Origin: Ectopseudomonas chengduensis
Lineage (GTDB): Bacteria > Pseudomonadota > Gammaproteobacteria > Pseudomonadales > Pseudomonadaceae
Assembly: GCF_900102635.1 (NCBI RefSeq)
Contig: NZ_FMZQ01000009.1
Coordinates: forward strand, 124,001-188,000
Direction: 5' to 3'
DNA length: 64,000 nt
A program made the position numbers and the translations under genes. Every line of letters starts with the position of its first letter. Within the stretch, counting starts at the first letter, position 1. The notes beneath the pieces were generated by a model. The model made no database searches and was not told the DNA's origin. It saw only the letters and a list, made by a program, of their open reading frames with translations. This document shows positions 1 to 10,022 of the stretch, piece after piece.

Positions 1-1669
1 GGACTCCATGGATCTGGAGCGTGAGCGCGGCATCACCATCAAGGCCCACAGCGTCACCCTTCACTACAAGGCGCAGGACGGCAAAACCTATCAGCTGAAC
101 TTCATCGATACCCCCGGTCACGTCGACTTCACCTACGAAGTCTCGCGTTCGCTGGCGGCGTGCGAAGGTGCGCTGCTGGTGGTCGATGCCGGTCAGGGCG
201 TCGAGGCGCAATCGGTTGCCAACTGCTACACCGCCATCGAGCAGGGCCTTGAGGTCATGCCGGTGCTGAACAAGATGGACCTGCCGCAGGCCGATCCGGA
301 CCGCGTCAAGGACGAGATCGAGAAGATCATCGGCATCGACGCCACCGACGCCGTGGCCTGCAGCGCCAAGAGCGGCATGGGCGTGGACGAGGTGCTCGAG
401 CGCCTGGTGCACACGATTCCTGCCCCGACTGGCGATATCGAAGCACCGCTACAGGCGCTGATCATCGACTCCTGGTTCGACAACTACCTGGGCGTGGTCT
501 CGCTGGTGCGTGTGCGTCATGGCCGAGTGAAGAAGGGCGACAAGATCCTGGTCAAGTCCACCGGCAAGGTGCACCTGGTCGACAGCGTTGGTGTCTTCAC
601 GCCGAAACACACCGCTACTGCTGATCTGAAAGCCGGTGAAGTAGGCTTCATCATCGCCAGCATCAAGGACATTCATGGTGCGCCGGTGGGTGACACCCTG
701 ACCCTGTCCTCGACCCCCGAGGTCGAGGTGCTGCCAGGCTTCAAGAGAATCCAGCCGCAGGTCTACGCCGGCCTGTTCCCGGTCAGCTCCGACGACTTCG
801 AGGACTTCCGCGACGCCCTGCAGAAGCTGACCCTCAACGACTCGTCGTTGCAGTACGCGCCGGAAAGCTCCGATGCCCTGGGTTTCGGCTTCCGTTGCGG
901 CTTCCTCGGCATGCTGCACATGGAAATCATCCAGGAACGTCTGGAGCGCGAGTACGACCTCGACCTGATCACCACCGCGCCGAGCGTGATCTACGAACTG
1001 GAACTCAAGACCGGCGAAACCATCGTCGTCGACAACCCCTCCAAGCTACCGGACGCTTCGTCCGTCGCCGATTTTCGCGAGCCGATCGTCAACGCGACCA
1101 TCCTGGTACCGCAGGAACATCTGGGTAACGTCATCACCCTGTGCATCGAGAAGCGCGGCGTGCAACGCGACATGCAGTTCCTCGGCAGCCAGGTACAAGT
1201 GCGCTACGACATGCCGATGAACGAAGTGGTGCTGGACTTCTTCGACAAGCTCAAGTCCACCAGCCGCGGCTATGCGTCGCTGGACTATCATTTCGATCGC
1301 TACCAGTCCGCCAACCTGGTCAAGCTGGATGTACTGATCAACGGCGACAAGGTCGATGCCCTGGCATTGATCGTGCACCGCGATAACGCCGCCTACAAAG
1401 GCCGTGCGTTGACCGAGAAGATGAAGGAACTGATTCCTCGGCAGATGTTCGACGTGGCGATCCAGGCAGCCATTGGCGGCCAGATCATCGCGCGGACCAC
1501 TGTCAAGGCGCTCAGAAAGAACGTACTGGCCAAGTGTTACGGTGGCGACGTGAGCCGTAAGAAGAAGCTGCTGGAGAAGCAGAAGGCCGGTAAGAAACGC
1601 ATGAAGCAGGTCGGCAACGTGGAAATTCCACAAGAAGCCTTCCTTGCCGTGCTCAGGTTGGATAGCTAA
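1..1669 (+). CDS. lepA: Elongation factor 4 (LepA), 5'-truncated by window edge
   Basis: Ribosome-bound translational GTPase that back-translocates or remodels stalled ribosomes. The reading frame is open from base 2, so the P-loop and roughly the first 45 residues lie outside the window; the family is normally close to 600 residues and about 555 are present. Visible G-domain motifs are the switch I stretch ERERGITI, G3 DTPGH, G4 NKMD and G5 SAKSG. The C-terminus has the lysine-rich LepA-specific tail ([18 protein letters not shown]) that distinguishes it from EF-G and BipA. The apparent ATG at base 8 is internal, not a start. Signal peptidase gene lepB follows 6 bp after the stop, the classic lepA-lepB operon. 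Confidence 0.98.
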   Translation, partial: DSMDLERERGITIKAHSVTLHYKAQDGKTYQLNFIDTPGHVDFTYEVSRSLAACEGALLVVDAGQGVEAQSVANCYTAIEQGLEVMPVLNKMDLPQADPDRVKDEIEKIIGIDATDAVACSAKSGMGVDEVLERLVHTIPAPTGDIEAPLQALIIDSWFDNYLGVVSLVRVRHGRVKKGDKILVKSTGKVHLVDSVGVFTPKHTATADLKAGEVGFIIASIKDIHGAPVGDTLTLSSTPEVEVLPGFKRIQPQVYAGLFPVSSDDFEDFRDALQKLTLNDSSLQYAPESSDALGFGFRCGFLGMLHMEIIQERLEREYDLDLITTAPSVIYELELKTGETIVVDNPSKLPDASSVADFREPIVNATILVPQEHLGNVITLCIEKRGVQRDMQFLGSQVQVRYDMPMNEVVLDFFDKLKSTSRGYASLDYHFDRYQSANLVKLDVLINGDKVDALALIVHRDNAAYKGRALTEKMKELIPRQMFDVAIQAAIGGQIIARTTVKALRKNVLAKCYGGDVSRKKKLLEKQKAGKKRMKQVGNVEIPQEAFLAVLRLDS

Positions 1670-1675
1670 GGCTCT

Positions 1676-2530
1676 ATGTCGATCAATTTCCCGCTCCTGT
1701 TGGTTATCGCGGTTGCCGTTTGCGGCTTCCTGGCCCTGGTCGATCTGATCCTGCTGGCTCCGCGCCGCCGTGCGGCGATTGCGGCGTACCAGGGGCGGGT
1801 CGACGATCCCGACGACAGGGTGCTGGAGCGCCTGAACAAGGAGCCGTTGCTCGTCGAGTACGGCAAATCCTTCTTCCCGGTACTGGCTATCGTGCTGGTG
1901 CTGCGCTCGTTTCTGGTCGAACCGTTCCAGATTCCTTCCGGGTCGATGAAGCCGACCCTGGAAGTAGGTGATTTCATCCTGGTCAACAAGTTCGCTTACG
2001 GCATTCGTCTGCCGGTGATCGACGAGAAGATCATCGAGGTGGACAACCCGCAGCGCGGCGATGTGATGGTGTTTCGCTATCCCAGCGACCCGACCATCAA
2101 CTACATCAAGCGCGTGGTGGGACTGCCGGGTGATCGCATCGAGTACACCCAGGGCAAGCGTCTGCTGATCAATGGCGAGCCGGTGGCCGAGAAGCTGATC
2201 GGTGAGGAGCCGGGCAGCCTGGGTGGTGCGATGCTCTATCAGGAGCGTCTGGGCCAGGCCGAACACACCATTCGCAAGGAAATGACCCGCATGCGCCGCG
2301 AGCCTGGCGGCCAATGGGTGGTGCCGGAAGGGCACTACTTCATGATGGGCGACAACCGTGACAACTCCAACGACAGCCGTTACTGGCGTGATCGTCATAT
2401 CCCTCAGGAGCTGTGGGGCATGGTCCCGGACGATCATATCGTCGGCAAGGCCTTCGCCATCTGGATGAGCTGGCCGGAGCCCAAGACCAGCAATCTGCCC
2501 AATTTCTCTCGGGTCGGCCTGATTCATTGA
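1676..2530 (+). CDS. lepB: Signal peptidase I
   Basis: Inner-membrane serine protease that removes signal peptides from exported proteins. It is 284 residues, the usual Pseudomonas length. Two hydrophobic segments lie at about residues 5-27 and 66-80. The nucleophile is Ser90 in IPSGSMKPTL and the general base is Lys145 in NYIKRVVGLPGD; the conserved GDNRDNSNDSR box lies near residue 222. It starts 6 bp after lepA and is probably co-transcribed with it and with the DUF4845 gene downstream. Assignment is secure from the catalytic dyad and the operon. Confidence 0.98.
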   Translation: MSINFPLLLVIAVAVCGFLALVDLILLAPRRRAAIAAYQGRVDDPDDRVLERLNKEPLLVEYGKSFFPVLAIVLVLRSFLVEPFQIPSGSMKPTLEVGDFILVNKFAYGIRLPVIDEKIIEVDNPQRGDVMVFRYPSDPTINYIKRVVGLPGDRIEYTQGKRLLINGEPVAEKLIGEEPGSLGGAMLYQERLGQAEHTIRKEMTRMRREPGGQWVVPEGHYFMMGDNRDNSNDSRYWRDRHIPQELWGMVPDDHIVGKAFAIWMSWPEPKTSNLPNFSRVGLIH

Positions 2531-2618
2531 GCACTGGCGCGCTGTTCAATACAGCGCCGCAGGCTATAAATAGTCTAGCCGTCAGGCTTTCCAACAAGAC
2601 CGTTCATTGGGGATACAC

Positions 2619-2996
2619 ATGACTTTCGCGCGCTCGCAGCAGGGGCTTTCGATTCTGGGTTGGCTGATGGTTCTGGCCGTGGTGGCATTCTTCGCCAGCA
2701 CTGCATTCAAGGTGATGCCGCACTATCTCGACTATATGTCGCTGGAGAAGATCATCACTTCGGTGGAAACCGACAAGGCGTCGGATGTGCGCACCGTCGG
2801 TGAGTTTTACAACCATGTGAGCAAGGGCATGCAGGTCAACAACATTCGTGACCTGAACATGCGCGACGCCCTGCAGGTGAAGGTGGAGAACAACGAGTTT
2901 CTGGTCCACCTCAAATATGAAAAACGCGAGCCGCTGATCGAGAACCTCGATCTGGTGGTGAATTTCGACAAAGAATTTCGTGTACGGATGCCGTGA
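2619..2996 (+). CDS. DUF4845 membrane protein
   Basis: Small protein of 125 residues conserved between lepB and rnc in Pseudomonas; function unknown. The N-terminus ([20 protein letters not shown]) is a short basic segment followed by one membrane helix, resembling a type IV pilin-like or signal-anchor start. The rest is a soluble, charged domain. An in-frame TTG lies 12 bp upstream, but the ATG at 2619 is better placed relative to the TTGGGG ribosome-binding stretch. The stop overlaps the rnc start codon as GTGA, so the two are translationally coupled. Confidence 0.9.
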   Translation: MTFARSQQGLSILGWLMVLAVVAFFASTAFKVMPHYLDYMSLEKIITSVETDKASDVRTVGEFYNHVSKGMQVNNIRDLNMRDALQVKVENNEFLVHLKYEKREPLIENLDLVVNFDKEFRVRMP

Positions 2997-3682
2997 GTCC
3001 CAACCTTTCCCGCCTCGAGCGCAAGCTCGGCTATAGCTTCAAGGATCAGGACCTGATGGTCCTGGCCCTGACCCATCGCAGTTTCGCCGGCCGCAATAAT
3101 GAGCGGCTGGAATTTCTCGGTGATGCCATCCTCAATTTCGTAGCCGGTGAGGCGCTGTTCGAGCGCTTCCCGCAGGCCCGCGAAGGCCAGCTATCGCGCC
3201 TGCGCGCACGCCTGGTCAAAGGCGAGACGCTGGCCGTGCTGGCCCGCGGTTTCGAGCTGGGCGAATACCTGCTCCTGGGCTCCGGTGAGCTGAAAAGCGG
3301 CGGGTTCCGTCGCGAGTCGATTCTGGCCGATGCCCTGGAGGCGCTGATTGGCGCCATCTATCTGGACGCCGGTATGGATGCAGCCCGCGAGCGCGTGCTG
3401 GACTGGCTGACCGGCGAGCTGGACGGCCTGACCTTGGTCGACACCAACAAGGATCCGAAAACGCGACTGCAGGAATTCCTGCAATCGCGTGCCTGTGAGC
3501 TGCCTCGTTACGAGGTGGTGGACGTACAGGGTGAGCCGCACTGCCGTACCTTCATGGTCGAGTGCCAGGTATCCCTGCTCAATGAAACGACCCTGGGCCA
3601 GGGCGGCAGCCGGCGTATCGCCGAGCAGGTCGCTGCGGCTGCGGCGCTGATCGCCCTCGGGGTGGAGAATGGCAATGACTGA
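2993..3682 (+). CDS. rnc: Ribonuclease III
   Basis: Double-strand-specific endoribonuclease that processes rRNA precursors and regulates mRNAs. It has 229 residues, with the RNase III signature [10 protein letters not shown] at residues 36-45, the second acidic cluster in [17 protein letters not shown] near 110-125, and a C-terminal double-stranded RNA-binding domain beginning at [11 protein letters not shown]. It starts at a GTG overlapping the upstream stop, and its 3' end overlaps the start of era. The rnc-era-recO order is a standard proteobacterial operon. Confidence 0.98.
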   Translation: MSPNLSRLERKLGYSFKDQDLMVLALTHRSFAGRNNERLEFLGDAILNFVAGEALFERFPQAREGQLSRLRARLVKGETLAVLARGFELGEYLLLGSGELKSGGFRRESILADALEALIGAIYLDAGMDAARERVLDWLTGELDGLTLVDTNKDPKTRLQEFLQSRACELPRYEVVDVQGEPHCRTFMVECQVSLLNETTLGQGGSRRIAEQVAAAAALIALGVENGND

Positions 3683-4574
3683 TGCACCTGTGACCCGTTG
3701 TGGCTACGTCGCCATCGTCGGCCGGCCCAACGTGGGCAAGTCGACGCTGCTCAACCATATCCTCGGGCAGAAGCTGGCGATTACCTCGCGCAAACCGCAG
3801 ACCACCCGCCATAACATGCTCGGAATCAAGACCGAGGGCGAGATTCAGGCTGTCTATGTCGATACCCCGGGGCTGCACAAGAACAACGAGAAGGCACTCA
3901 ACCGCTACATGAATCGCAGCGCCAGCACAGCGCTGAAGGACGTTGACGTCGTGGTGTTCGTGGTCGACCGCATGCGCTGGACCGACGAAGACCAACTGGT
4001 GCTGGAGAAGGTGCAGTACGTCAAATGCCCGATCCTGCTGGCGGTGAACAAATCCGACCGCCTGGAAGACAAGAGCGAGTTGCTGCCGCACCTCAATTGG
4101 CTGGCCGAGCAGTTGCCGCAGGCCGAGATCGTGCCGATCTCCGCGCTGCTGGGGCAGAACCTCGATACCCTGGAGAAGCTGGTGGGCGAGCGCCTGCCAG
4201 AGTCCGAACACTTCTACCCGGAAGACCAGATCACCGACCGCTCCAGCCGTTTCCTGGCTGCCGAGCTGATTCGCGAGAAGATCATGCGCCAGCTCGGTGC
4301 CGAGCTGCCGTACCAGATCACCGTGGAGATCGAGGAGTTCAAGCAGGAGGGCCGTATCCTGCATATCCACGGTCTGATCCTGGTGGAACGCGACGGACAG
4401 AAGAAGATCATCATCGGCGACAAGGGCGAGCGCATCAAGCGCATCGGCCAGGAAGCACGTAAGGACATGGAAACCATGTTCGACTCCAAGGTGATGCTCA
4501 ACCTCTGGGTCAAGGTCAAAGGTGGCTGGTCCGATGACGAGCGCGCCCTGCGTTCGCTGGGTTACCTGGATTGA
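3669..4574 (+). CDS. era: GTPase Era
   Basis: Essential GTPase that binds the 3' end of 16S rRNA and acts in 30S subunit maturation. It has 301 residues. G1 is GRPNVGKS at residues 18-25, G3 is VDTPGLHK and G4 is NKSD. The C-terminal KH domain carries the [17 protein letters not shown] stretch. An alternative ATG (MTDAPV) lies two codons downstream; the two starts cannot be separated from sequence alone. It overlaps rnc by 14 bp and so depends on the same transcript. Confidence 0.98.
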   Translation: MAMTDAPVTRCGYVAIVGRPNVGKSTLLNHILGQKLAITSRKPQTTRHNMLGIKTEGEIQAVYVDTPGLHKNNEKALNRYMNRSASTALKDVDVVVFVVDRMRWTDEDQLVLEKVQYVKCPILLAVNKSDRLEDKSELLPHLNWLAEQLPQAEIVPISALLGQNLDTLEKLVGERLPESEHFYPEDQITDRSSRFLAAELIREKIMRQLGAELPYQITVEIEEFKQEGRILHIHGLILVERDGQKKIIIGDKGERIKRIGQEARKDMETMFDSKVMLNLWVKVKGGWSDDERALRSLGYLD

Positions 4575-4631
4575 TCGAGGCGCCATGCGCATCCTCGTCG
4601 TTGCTCATGGCGCATTCTGGCGGTTATCCAC

Positions 4632-5321
4632 ATGACTTCTGCCGCCTACGTTCTGCATAGCCGCCCGTACAAGGAAAGCAGTGCCCTGGTGGATTTCTTC
4701 ACCGCCCAGGGCCGCGTACGTGCTGTGCTGCGCGCCGCTCGCGGCAAGGTCGGCAGCATTGCCCGGCCTTTTGCGCCGCTGGAACTGGAGCTGCGTGGGC
4801 GCGGTGAGCTGAAGACCGTCGGCCGCCTGGAAAGCACCGGCATTCCCCTGTTGCTGACGGGCGAGGCGCTGTTTTCCGGTCTCTATCTCAACGAACTGCT
4901 GATCCGCCTGTTGCCGGCCGAAGACCCGCACCCCGTGATGCTCGAACACTACGGTCTGACGCTGCAGGCACTGGCTGCCGGTCGGGCGCTGGAACCGCTG
5001 CTGCGCGCGTTCGAATGGCGCCTGCTGGACGAGCTGGGCTATGGTTTCGCCCTGGATCGTGACCAGCACGACCAACCCATCGATCCAACGGCACTTTACC
5101 GTTGGCAGCAGGACATCGGCCTGGTGCCGGTGGTACAACTGCAACCCGGTGTGTTCCAGGGCCGCGAACTGCTGGCCATGGCCGAGGCTGACTGGCAAAC
5201 GCCGGGCGCGCTGGCCGCCGCCAAGCGTCTGATGCGCCAGGCGCTGGCACCCCATCTTGGCGGCAGGCCCCTGGTCAGCCGCGAACTTTTCATGACGCTC
5301 AAGGAGTCCAAGCGTGACTGA
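4632..5321 (+). CDS. recO: DNA repair protein RecO
   Basis: Recombination mediator that, with RecR, helps RecA displace SSB in the RecFOR gap-repair pathway. It is 229 residues. The N-terminal OB-fold begins [21 protein letters not shown], typical of RecO, followed by the helical C-terminal domain. It lies 57 bp after era and overlaps the pdxJ start by 8 bp. The GTGACTGAG at the end of recO provides the pdxJ start codon. Confidence 0.96.
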   Translation: MTSAAYVLHSRPYKESSALVDFFTAQGRVRAVLRAARGKVGSIARPFAPLELELRGRGELKTVGRLESTGIPLLLTGEALFSGLYLNELLIRLLPAEDPHPVMLEHYGLTLQALAAGRALEPLLRAFEWRLLDELGYGFALDRDQHDQPIDPTALYRWQQDIGLVPVVQLQPGVFQGRELLAMAEADWQTPGALAAAKRLMRQALAPHLGGRPLVSRELFMTLKESKRD

Positions 5322-6060
5322 GGCCAATCGTATTCTGCTCGGCGTGAACATCGACCACGTCGCCACCCTGCGCCAGGCTCGCGGTACGCGTTACCCGGAC
5401 CCGGTCAAGGCTGCGCTGGACGCCGAAGAAGCCGGTGCCGATGGCATCACCGTGCACTTGCGCGAAGATCGCCGACATATCCAGGATCGTGATGTGCGCG
5501 TGCTGGCCGACGTGCTGCAGACGCGGATGAACTTCGAAATGGGCGTCACCGATTTCATGCTCGGCTTCGCCGAGCAGATCCGTCCGGCGCACGTGTGCCT
5601 GGTGCCGGAAACCCGTCAGGAACTGACCACCGAAGGCGGCCTTGACGTAGCCGGGCAGGAAGCGCGTATCGCCGCAGCGGTCGAGCGTCTGACCATGGCG
5701 GGCTGCGAGGTGTCGTTGTTCATCGATGCTGAAGAGCGGCAGATCGAAGCGGCCATGCGCGTCGGCGCGCCGGTTATCGAACTGCACACCGGTCGTTACG
5801 CCGATGCCCATACGGCAGAAGAAGCTGCGCATGAGCTGTCGCGTATCCGTGATGGCGTCATTTGCGGCCTGAACCACGGGCTGATCGTCAATGCCGGTCA
5901 TGGCCTGCACTACCACAACGCCGAGGCCGTGGCCGCGATTCCCGGCATCAACGAACTGAACATCGGCCACGCCATCGTCGCCCATGCGCTGTTCGTCGGC
6001 TTCAAGCAGGCGGTCGCCGAGATGAAAGCGCTGATCGTCGCCGCTGCCTATCGCGGCTAG
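5314..6060 (+). CDS. pdxJ: Pyridoxine 5'-phosphate synthase
   Basis: Catalyses the last step of the DXP-dependent vitamin B6 pathway, condensing 1-deoxy-D-xylulose 5-phosphate with 3-amino-2-oxopropyl phosphate. It is 248 residues, a TIM barrel with the family signatures [17 protein letters not shown] at the N-terminus and [19 protein letters not shown]. The GTG start overlaps the end of recO. It is the last gene of the lepA-to-pdxJ run, since a REP-type inverted repeat and an opposite-strand gene follow. Confidence 0.98.
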   Translation: MTEANRILLGVNIDHVATLRQARGTRYPDPVKAALDAEEAGADGITVHLREDRRHIQDRDVRVLADVLQTRMNFEMGVTDFMLGFAEQIRPAHVCLVPETRQELTTEGGLDVAGQEARIAAAVERLTMAGCEVSLFIDAEERQIEAAMRVGAPVIELHTGRYADAHTAEEAAHELSRIRDGVICGLNHGLIVNAGHGLHYHNAEAVAAIPGINELNIGHAIVAHALFVGFKQAVAEMKALIVAAAYRG

Positions 6061-6068
6061 CGTACTTT

Positions 6069-6126
6069 GTGGGAGGGGCTTCAGCCGCGACTTTCGATGG
6101 TCTATCGCCGCTGAAGCGCCTCCCAC
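6069..6126. repeat. REP-type inverted repeat pair
   Basis: Left arm 6069-6090 starts GTGGGAGGGGCTTCAGCC and right arm 6105-6126 ends CTGAAGCGCCTCCCAC. It is an imperfect inverted pair of the Pseudomonas extragenic palindrome class seen again at 31479 and 52580. It sits between the convergent pdxJ and LysR genes, where it may also damp read-through. Confidence 0.8.
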
Positions 6127-6135
6127 TTCGTTCGT

Positions 6136-7020
6136 TCAGTCCTGGCTGAAAGCCTGAACCATCTGCCTGGCGAGCGCCTCGACGGCGTCGTTGCGTTGAT
6201 GGCCGAGAATCAGCTTGATGTGGTACTCGCCAAGGGCGGGCAAGCCTTGTTTTGCGCCGAGTCGGCGTAGCGGCGGCTTGACCAGGCTGCGGGGGAAAGG
6301 CGCGATGGCCAGGTCGGCGGTCATTGCCGCTTCCTGGCCAGCGCACTGCTCGCAGGAATAGGCGATGCGATAGGCCACACCCTGACGATCCAGCGCATCG
6401 AGCGCGGTGCGGCGCCAGGCGCAGCCCGGGTTGGCCAGTGCCAGCGGCAAGGGCGAGCGTTGCATGGCCAGGCCACCGTCACGCCCGGCCCAGACCAGCT
6501 CCTCGGAATAGATCACTTCGCCGCGGGCGTCATCCAGGCCGTCGTTGCCGGCGTTGATCAGGGTCAGGTCCAGCTCGCCGGCATCCAGCTTCGCCACCAG
6601 ATCCACACTGCGCCCGACATTGACCTCGACTTCTACGGCTGGGTGACTGCGGGCGAACAGGGTCAGCACGCCTGGCAGCACGCGGTCGCCGATATCGTTC
6701 GGCGTGCCGAAGCGCACGCGGCCGGTCAGCGTCGGGGTGAGAAAGCGTGCCACCGCTTCCTCGTTGAGCTTGAGCAGGCGCCTGGCATAGCCGAGTAGCA
6801 CCTCGCCTTCGGCGGTCAGGCGAACCTGTCGTGCCTCGCGGATAAACAGGCGCTGGCCGAGGGTCTCCTCCAGCCGCTTGATCTGCAGGCTGACGGCCGC
6901 CGTGCTGCGAAACACCTGTGCTGCGGTGCGGGTAAAGCTGCCGCTGTCGGCGATGGCGACGAAAGTGCGCAGCACATCGTTTTCCAGAAGCGGCAGGGAG
7001 ATGGGAGCTGTCGCGTTCAT
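6136..7020 (-). CDS. LysR-family transcriptional regulator
   Basis: DNA-binding regulator of 294 residues. The N-terminal winged helix-turn-helix runs from LLENDVLRTFVAIADSGSFTRTA to about residue 75, followed by the periplasmic-binding-protein-like effector domain (from about residue 95, RVRFGTPNDIGDRVLPGVL). Two cysteines in SCEQCAGQ near residue 225 are unusual for the fold and may only be structural. It is transcribed away from a small gene starting at 7138; the 117-bp AT-rich gap is the likely shared regulatory region. The target is not evident from the sequence. Confidence 0.9.
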   Translation of the reverse strand: MNATAPISLPLLENDVLRTFVAIADSGSFTRTAAQVFRSTAAVSLQIKRLEETLGQRLFIREARQVRLTAEGEVLLGYARRLLKLNEEAVARFLTPTLTGRVRFGTPNDIGDRVLPGVLTLFARSHPAVEVEVNVGRSVDLVAKLDAGELDLTLINAGNDGLDDARGEVIYSEELVWAGRDGGLAMQRSPLPLALANPGCAWRRTALDALDRQGVAYRIAYSCEQCAGQEAAMTADLAIAPFPRSLVKPPLRRLGAKQGLPALGEYHIKLILGHQRNDAVEALARQMVQAFSQD

Positions 7021-7137
7021 TATCGTTAAATATTACTTAATCCAGGTTTTGATATTTGTCGTTTGTTTGAACGATAGGCGCGTTTCATCCTGATCGCAAG
7101 CCCGGCAAGAAGCCGGCTGCGAAACGGAGGAAAGGTC

Positions 7138-7398
7138 ATGAACAGTTCGAGCAATCGCGACAAGTCGCGCCCAGCCATGCCCGAGTTCTATATGCCGGCC
7201 ATGTGGCCGCTGGATCTGCAGAACGCCATCGTCGACTGGATTGGCGCCTGGTTCTGGCGTCGGCGTATGCGCCGCTTGCTGGCGCAGGACATCGAGGGAA
7301 GGATCCGCCTTGGCGGTGCTCGTGGCGTGGTGGAGCAGGGCGCCGGTGAACCGCTGCGGCTGATCGCACAGCGGCGGGCGCGTTGGCTGCGGCCGTAG
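7138..7398 (+). CDS. Small basic hypothetical protein
   Basis: A gene of 86 codons preceded by a strong ribosome-binding site (GGAGGAAAGG, 3 bp from the ATG). The protein has a central aromatic/basic stretch WIGAWFWRRRMRRLLAQD and a basic C-terminus. It faintly recalls small DUF1127-type proteins, which in Pseudomonas often lie divergent from LysR genes, but the consensus match is poor. The divergent arrangement suggests control by the neighbouring LysR protein. Its TAG stop lies inside the left arm of the inverted repeat that follows. Confidence 0.7.
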   Translation: MNSSSNRDKSRPAMPEFYMPAMWPLDLQNAIVDWIGAWFWRRRMRRLLAQDIEGRIRLGGARGVVEQGAGEPLRLIAQRRARWLRP

Positions 7399-7447
7399 GG
7401 CGGGTGCAACCCGCAAATTGCAGTCTGGCGGGTTGCACCCGCCCTAC
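7395..7447. repeat. Perfect inverted repeat, possible bidirectional terminator
   Basis: Two perfect 20-bp arms (GTAGGGCGGGTGCAACCCGC at 7395-7414 and its reverse complement at 7428-7447) are separated by 13 bp. The element belongs to the GTAGGGCGGG extragenic repeat class. It lies between convergent genes and overlaps the stop codon of the small upstream ORF; its stem could stop transcription from both sides, although there is no U tract. Confidence 0.85.
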
Positions 7448-7461
7448 GAGAACCGCTGTCC

Positions 7462-8430
7462 TTAGGGCTTGCGTGCGATCAGCACGGCGCGGGTCGGTGC
7501 CGGCAGGCCTTCGACGGTGCGACTGTGGTCGGCCGGGTCGAGAAATTCCGGCAGCGACTGGAAGCGCATCCACTCGGTGGCGCGTTGTTCTTCCACCGAA
7601 GTAGTGCTGACGTCTACGCAGCGCACATCCTCGAAGCCGGCGCGGCGCAGCCAGCGCTCCAGGGCCGGCACCGAAGGCAGGAACCAGACATTGCGCATCT
7701 GCGCGTAGCGGTCTTCGGGCACCAGCACCTGTTCGGCATCGCCTTCGACCACCAGGGTTTCCAGTACCAGCTCACCGTCCTTGACCAGCGCATCCTTCAG
7801 GTCGAGCAGGTGGTCGATGGGCGAGCGGCGGTGGTACAGCACGCCCATGGAGAACACCGTGTCGAAGCCCTGCAGCTTGGCCGGCAGTTCCTCGAAGGCC
7901 AGTGGCAGGTGCCACACCGGTTGGTCCGGCAGGTAGCGTTTCATCGCCAGGAACTGGCAGAGGAACAGCCAGTTGGGGTCGATGCCGACCACGCTGTCGG
8001 CACCCGCGCCGAGCATGCGCCACATGTAGTAGCCGTTGCCGCAGCCGACATCGAGGATGCGCTTGCCGACCAGGTCCAGGTGCGGGGCGACGCGCTGCCA
8101 TTTCCAGTCCGAGCGCCATTCGGTGTCGATGTGTACGCCGAACAGCTCGAACGGCCCCTTGCGCCAGGGAATCAGGCCCTGCAGGGCGGTTTTCAATTGC
8201 GCGCGGGTGGCGTCATCGCAGGCGCCGCCGAAGGCGAAGCGCTGCAGCAGCTCCACCTCACTCACCGGTAATTCAGGCAGTGCCTGCACGGCGCCGTACC
8301 AGCGCGCCAGGTCGCCGTGACCGATGGCCAGCTTGGCATCGAGCTGGCCGGGCAGCTCACAAGCCCAGTCCTGCAGCGGGGTGCCAGCCAGTTGTGCCTG
8401 CAGGGCGTCGAGATCCAGGTCGCGCATCAT
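7462..8430 (-). CDS. cmoB: tRNA U34 carboxymethyltransferase CmoB
   Basis: Transfers the carboxymethyl group of carboxy-SAM to 5-hydroxyuridine at tRNA position 34, giving cmo5U in wobble-reading tRNAs. It is 322 residues, the normal length. The SAM-binding motif [11 protein letters not shown] lies at residues 125-135, and [17 protein letters not shown] near residue 195 is typical of the family. The start overlaps the stop of cmoA as ATGA, so the pair is translationally coupled and makes both cofactor and modification. Confidence 0.97.
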   Translation of the reverse strand: MMRDLDLDALQAQLAGTPLQDWACELPGQLDAKLAIGHGDLARWYGAVQALPELPVSEVELLQRFAFGGACDDATRAQLKTALQGLIPWRKGPFELFGVHIDTEWRSDWKWQRVAPHLDLVGKRILDVGCGNGYYMWRMLGAGADSVVGIDPNWLFLCQFLAMKRYLPDQPVWHLPLAFEELPAKLQGFDTVFSMGVLYHRRSPIDHLLDLKDALVKDGELVLETLVVEGDAEQVLVPEDRYAQMRNVWFLPSVPALERWLRRAGFEDVRCVDVSTTSVEEQRATEWMRFQSLPEFLDPADHSRTVEGLPAPTRAVLIARKP

Positions 8431-9170
8431 GGCAGGGCCACCAGTGAGGCAAAGTTAAGGCACTGGAACCAGGGCACTACCTTGCTGAAGCCGGCAGCCA
8501 GCAGGCGTTCGCGATGCTGCTCGAGGCTGTCGGGCAGCATCACCTTTTCGATGGCGCTGCGTTTCTGCGCGATTTCCAGTTCGCTGTAGCCGTTGGCGCG
8601 TTTGAAGGCGACATGCAGCTCGGTGAGCAGCTCATGCTCGGCGGCGTCCTCGAAGCGCAGCTTCTCCGAGAGAATCAGCGCGCCACCGGGCAACAGTGCC
8701 TGGCGAATGCACGTGAGCAGCTCCAGGCGCCGCTCCGGCGGGATGAACTGCAGGGTGAAGTTGAGCGTGACCAATGAGGTGGGCTGCAGGTCGAGGGCGA
8801 GAATATCGGCCTCGATCACCTCCACCGGCAGCAGCTCCTGAAACATGGCGTCCTGGGCATGCAGGTATTCGCTACAACGCGCGACCATGGCCGGGGAGTT
8901 GTCCACGGCGATTACCTTGCAGCCATCGACGCGCACATGGCGGCGCAGCGCCTGGGTCACTGCACCGAGCGAGGCGCCGAGGTCGTAAAGGGTTGTGTGC
9001 GGCTGGGCGAACTGGCCAGCGAGCACGCCGATGTTCTCGACGATGGTCGGGTAGCCGGGCACCGAGCGCTTGATCATGTCGGGGAAGACCCGCACCACAT
9101 CCTCGTTGAAGACGAAGTCGGGCACCTCGGGTAGAGGCTGGGCAAATAGACGATCAGGTTCTTGGCTCAC
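8427..9170 (-). CDS. cmoA: Carboxy-S-adenosyl-L-methionine synthase CmoA
   Basis: Converts SAM and prephenate to carboxy-SAM, the cofactor for CmoB. The open frame extends to 9224, but the family starts at SQEPDRLFA, which here follows a GTG at 9170; this gives 247 residues, the expected size. The Rossmann motif is [11 protein letters not shown] with the adenine-binding acidic residue in [10 protein letters not shown]. It is the first gene of the cmoA-cmoB unit; the 57 bp to the neighbouring gene's end must hold its promoter or read-through. Confidence 0.96.
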   Translation of the reverse strand: MSQEPDRLFAQPLPEVPDFVFNEDVVRVFPDMIKRSVPGYPTIVENIGVLAGQFAQPHTTLYDLGASLGAVTQALRRHVRVDGCKVIAVDNSPAMVARCSEYLHAQDAMFQELLPVEVIEADILALDLQPTSLVTLNFTLQFIPPERRLELLTCIRQALLPGGALILSEKLRFEDAAEHELLTELHVAFKRANGYSELEIAQKRSAIEKVMLPDSLEQHRERLLAAGFSKVVPWFQCLNFASLVALP

Positions 9171-9227
9171 GGCGGTCGCAACGGGTAGCGGAAAAGGCCG
9201 GCATTTTAGCCAAGTGTGGCGCAACAG

Positions 9228-9869
9228 TCAGGCGCTGTTGCTGCGCTGGAAGGCCGAAGCGGTGATGCCCCACTGGCCGAGCCAGTAGGTGAGGATGATG
9301 GCGTAAGGCGCGGCGTCGAAGCTGGCGACGAAGCGGTCGATGCCGATCAGGCTGTCGGACAGCACGAAGAGCGCCGCACCGCCGGCTGCGAGCCAGGTGG
9401 AGCGCGGCTGCAGCTGCGGATGACCGAGGCGGGCCAGGGCGCGCCAGAGCATCAGGCTGATCGCCGTGGCATAGCAGGCCACCGGGATCAGCAGTTCGCC
9501 CAGGCCGCTGCTGGCCAGTATGGCGAACATCGCGCCACCGGCAATTAGTGCCAGCAGCAAAGCGGGCAGGGCCGGTTGCCGGCTGTCGGAACAGTAGGCG
9601 CGCAGGTAGGCCAGATGGCCGAGCAGAAAGGCGCCAAGGCCGAACACGAACAGATCGCCGGGCCAGTCCAGCAGGATGTCGCCAGCCAGGGAGAACACCA
9701 GGCCGATGCCGATCCAGCGGCGGTAGGTGCCGGCAGGCGCCTGGCGTAGCCAGAGCAGCAGGGCGATCACCGGGATGCCCTTGGTCAGCAGGCTGAGCTG
9801 TGCATCGCCGGTGATCCGGCCGTAGAGAAATACCGCAGCACCCGCCAGACCGAGCAGCAACCAACGCAT
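9228..9869 (-). CDS. YhhN-family lysoplasmalogenase-like membrane protein
   Basis: Integral membrane protein of 213 residues with about eight hydrophobic helices covering almost the whole chain. Family features are the GDILLDWPG segment near residue 62 and the late SDSLIGIDRF segment near residue 170, which carry conserved acidic residues within the membrane. YhhN/TMEM86 proteins cleave the vinyl-ether bond of lysoplasmalogens; the bacterial substrate is less certain. It is on the same strand as cmoA-cmoB, 57 bp upstream, and could share their transcript. Confidence 0.85.
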   Translation of the reverse strand: MRWLLLGLAGAAVFLYGRITGDAQLSLLTKGIPVIALLLWLRQAPAGTYRRWIGIGLVFSLAGDILLDWPGDLFVFGLGAFLLGHLAYLRAYCSDSRQPALPALLLALIAGGAMFAILASSGLGELLIPVACYATAISLMLWRALARLGHPQLQPRSTWLAAGGAALFVLSDSLIGIDRFVASFDAAPYAIILTYWLGQWGITASAFQRSNSA

Positions 9870-10022
9870 AGCAAGACTCCCTTCGTTCTTGGAATGGCGC
9901 GACTATGCCCAGCGACCGAACGGCTGCCAATGCGAGGGATGCCAAATCGAGGGGCGGATCGTGCCGCTACTCGACGCCGCCGGCAGTATTGGGCAACGTA
10001 TGCGTTCGTTCAGGAGAAGCGC

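Noticed and set aside
1046..2527. Long minus-strand open frame of 493 codons opposite lepA/lepB
   Set aside because: It is a shadow of the high-GC codon pattern of the real genes; composition is low-complexity (His, Arg, Gln rich) and it crosses two certain genes.
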